A DNA stretch of 5,657 nt from Dehalococcoidia bacterium. GTDB lineage: Bacteria; Chloroflexota; Dehalococcoidia; Dehalococcoidales; DAOWLH01. Within the stretch, counting starts at the first letter, position 1; each line of letters starts with the position of its first letter. This document shows positions 5,398-5,657 of this stretch, one piece after another. A program made the position numbers and the translations under genes. The notes beneath the pieces are model-generated. The model had not been told where the DNA came from, did not search any database, and saw only the letters and a program-made list of their open reading frames with translations. Location: NCBI GenBank assembly GCA_030643515.1, contig DAOWLH010000095.1, forward strand, positions 1-5,657, in the 5' to 3' direction.

Positions 5398-5657
5398 TTA
5401 TTGAACCCTCCAGCCGTTTGTATAGACATTCATCCTTTTCCCCTTTGCCGAGCCTATCAAGGTGATGCCCAGGTTTTCAGCAACGCCGACTCCAAGGTCA
5501 GTCGGCGCTGAAATAGACACTATTATTGGTATGCGCCGTTTGGCCGCTTTATGCATGATTTCTGATGACGTGCGACCACTCGTTATCACCATCCTATCAT
5601 CCGTGGGAATATCTTCCAAGAGGCATTTACCAAAGACCTTGTCAATGGCATTATGTC
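5398..5657 (-). CDS. fdhD: FdhD, formate dehydrogenase accessory sulfurtransferase (C-terminal part, runs off the right edge)
   Basis: The frame is open to the window edge, so the gene starts outside. 85 residues are visible. They begin HNAIDKVFGK, the family's (GR)HNAxDK motif, then ITSGRTSSEIMHKAAKRRIP, SISAPTDLGVGVAENLGITL and the closing RMNVYTNG. FdhD passes sulfur from a cysteine desulfurase to the molybdenum or tungsten bis-MGD cofactor of formate dehydrogenase, making the sulfido ligand needed for activity. Its sulfur-carrying cysteine loop lies upstream of the visible part. In E. coli the sulfur donor is IscS. Here the adjacent iscS-like gene encodes a protein without the PLP lysine, so the donor is an open question. 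A TTG at 5619 is internal, because homologous residues continue upstream of it. Confidence 0.95.
   Translation of the reverse strand, partial: HNAIDKVFGKCLLEDIPTDDRMVITSGRTSSEIMHKAAKRRIPIIVSISAPTDLGVGVAENLGITLIGSAKGKRMNVYTNGWRVQ

Noticed and set aside
5617..5619. TTG as a start of a short 73-residue FdhD-like gene.
   Set aside because: FdhD-like residues (HNAIDKVFGK) continue in frame upstream to the window edge, so this codon is internal.
1..5657. Search by eye for tRNA genes, rRNA, CRISPR arrays, insertion sequences and riboswitches.
   Set aside because: No regularly spaced repeats, cloverleaf pattern, transposase or terminal inverted repeats were seen. The longest stretch without a gene is about 141 bases (2807-2947).

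Overview
All recognisable genes lie on the minus strand, so they read from right to left. The protein set suggests an anaerobic prokaryote of moderate GC content with formate dehydrogenase metabolism. Its IscS belongs to the type lacking the PLP lysine, known from Archaeoglobus, and has an IscU partner. The combination of an ABC drug/lipid exporter, an IscS/IscU pair, a DsrE-like protein and TusA would fit an anaerobic bacterium such as a Dehalococcoidia-type Chloroflexota. That placement is a guess from protein flavour, not a proof.

Right part (about 2948-5657) is a sulfur-handling block. The C-terminal end of fdhD enters from the right edge. After a 76-base gap with a plausible sigma-70-like promoter comes a tight run: iscS-like, iscU (1 base apart), a DsrE-family gene (29-base gap) and tusA (37-base gap). 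The striking point is that the IscS-like protein keeps the fold, the mobile-loop cysteine and the IscU-contacting tail. It has lost the PLP Schiff-base lysine (Gln202), its neighbouring Ser and His, and the substrate-binding Arg (Leu351). It is probably not a desulfurase but a scaffold or cysteine-ligand partner of IscU. Sulfur would then have to come from elsewhere, possibly through the TusA and DsrE-like proteins encoded with it.

Middle part (about 2465-2947) is an AT-rich patch, about 39% GC over 2521-2820 by hand count against about 60% over 2041-2160. It carries a 98-residue protein I do not recognise, under a perfect TTGACA/TATAAT promoter with almost no leader. Just downstream is the C-terminal third of a TetR-type regulator with no start and no DNA-binding domain. 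It looks as if the front of the regulator was replaced or deleted when this patch arrived.

Left part (1-2217) is an ABC exporter cassette: one ATP-binding protein followed by two related ABC-2 permeases, each joined by a 4-base ATGA overlap. The second permease runs off the left edge. Such cassettes are usually controlled by an adjacent TetR repressor, here a remnant. The cassette may therefore have lost its original control and may be read from the consensus promoter of the inserted patch.
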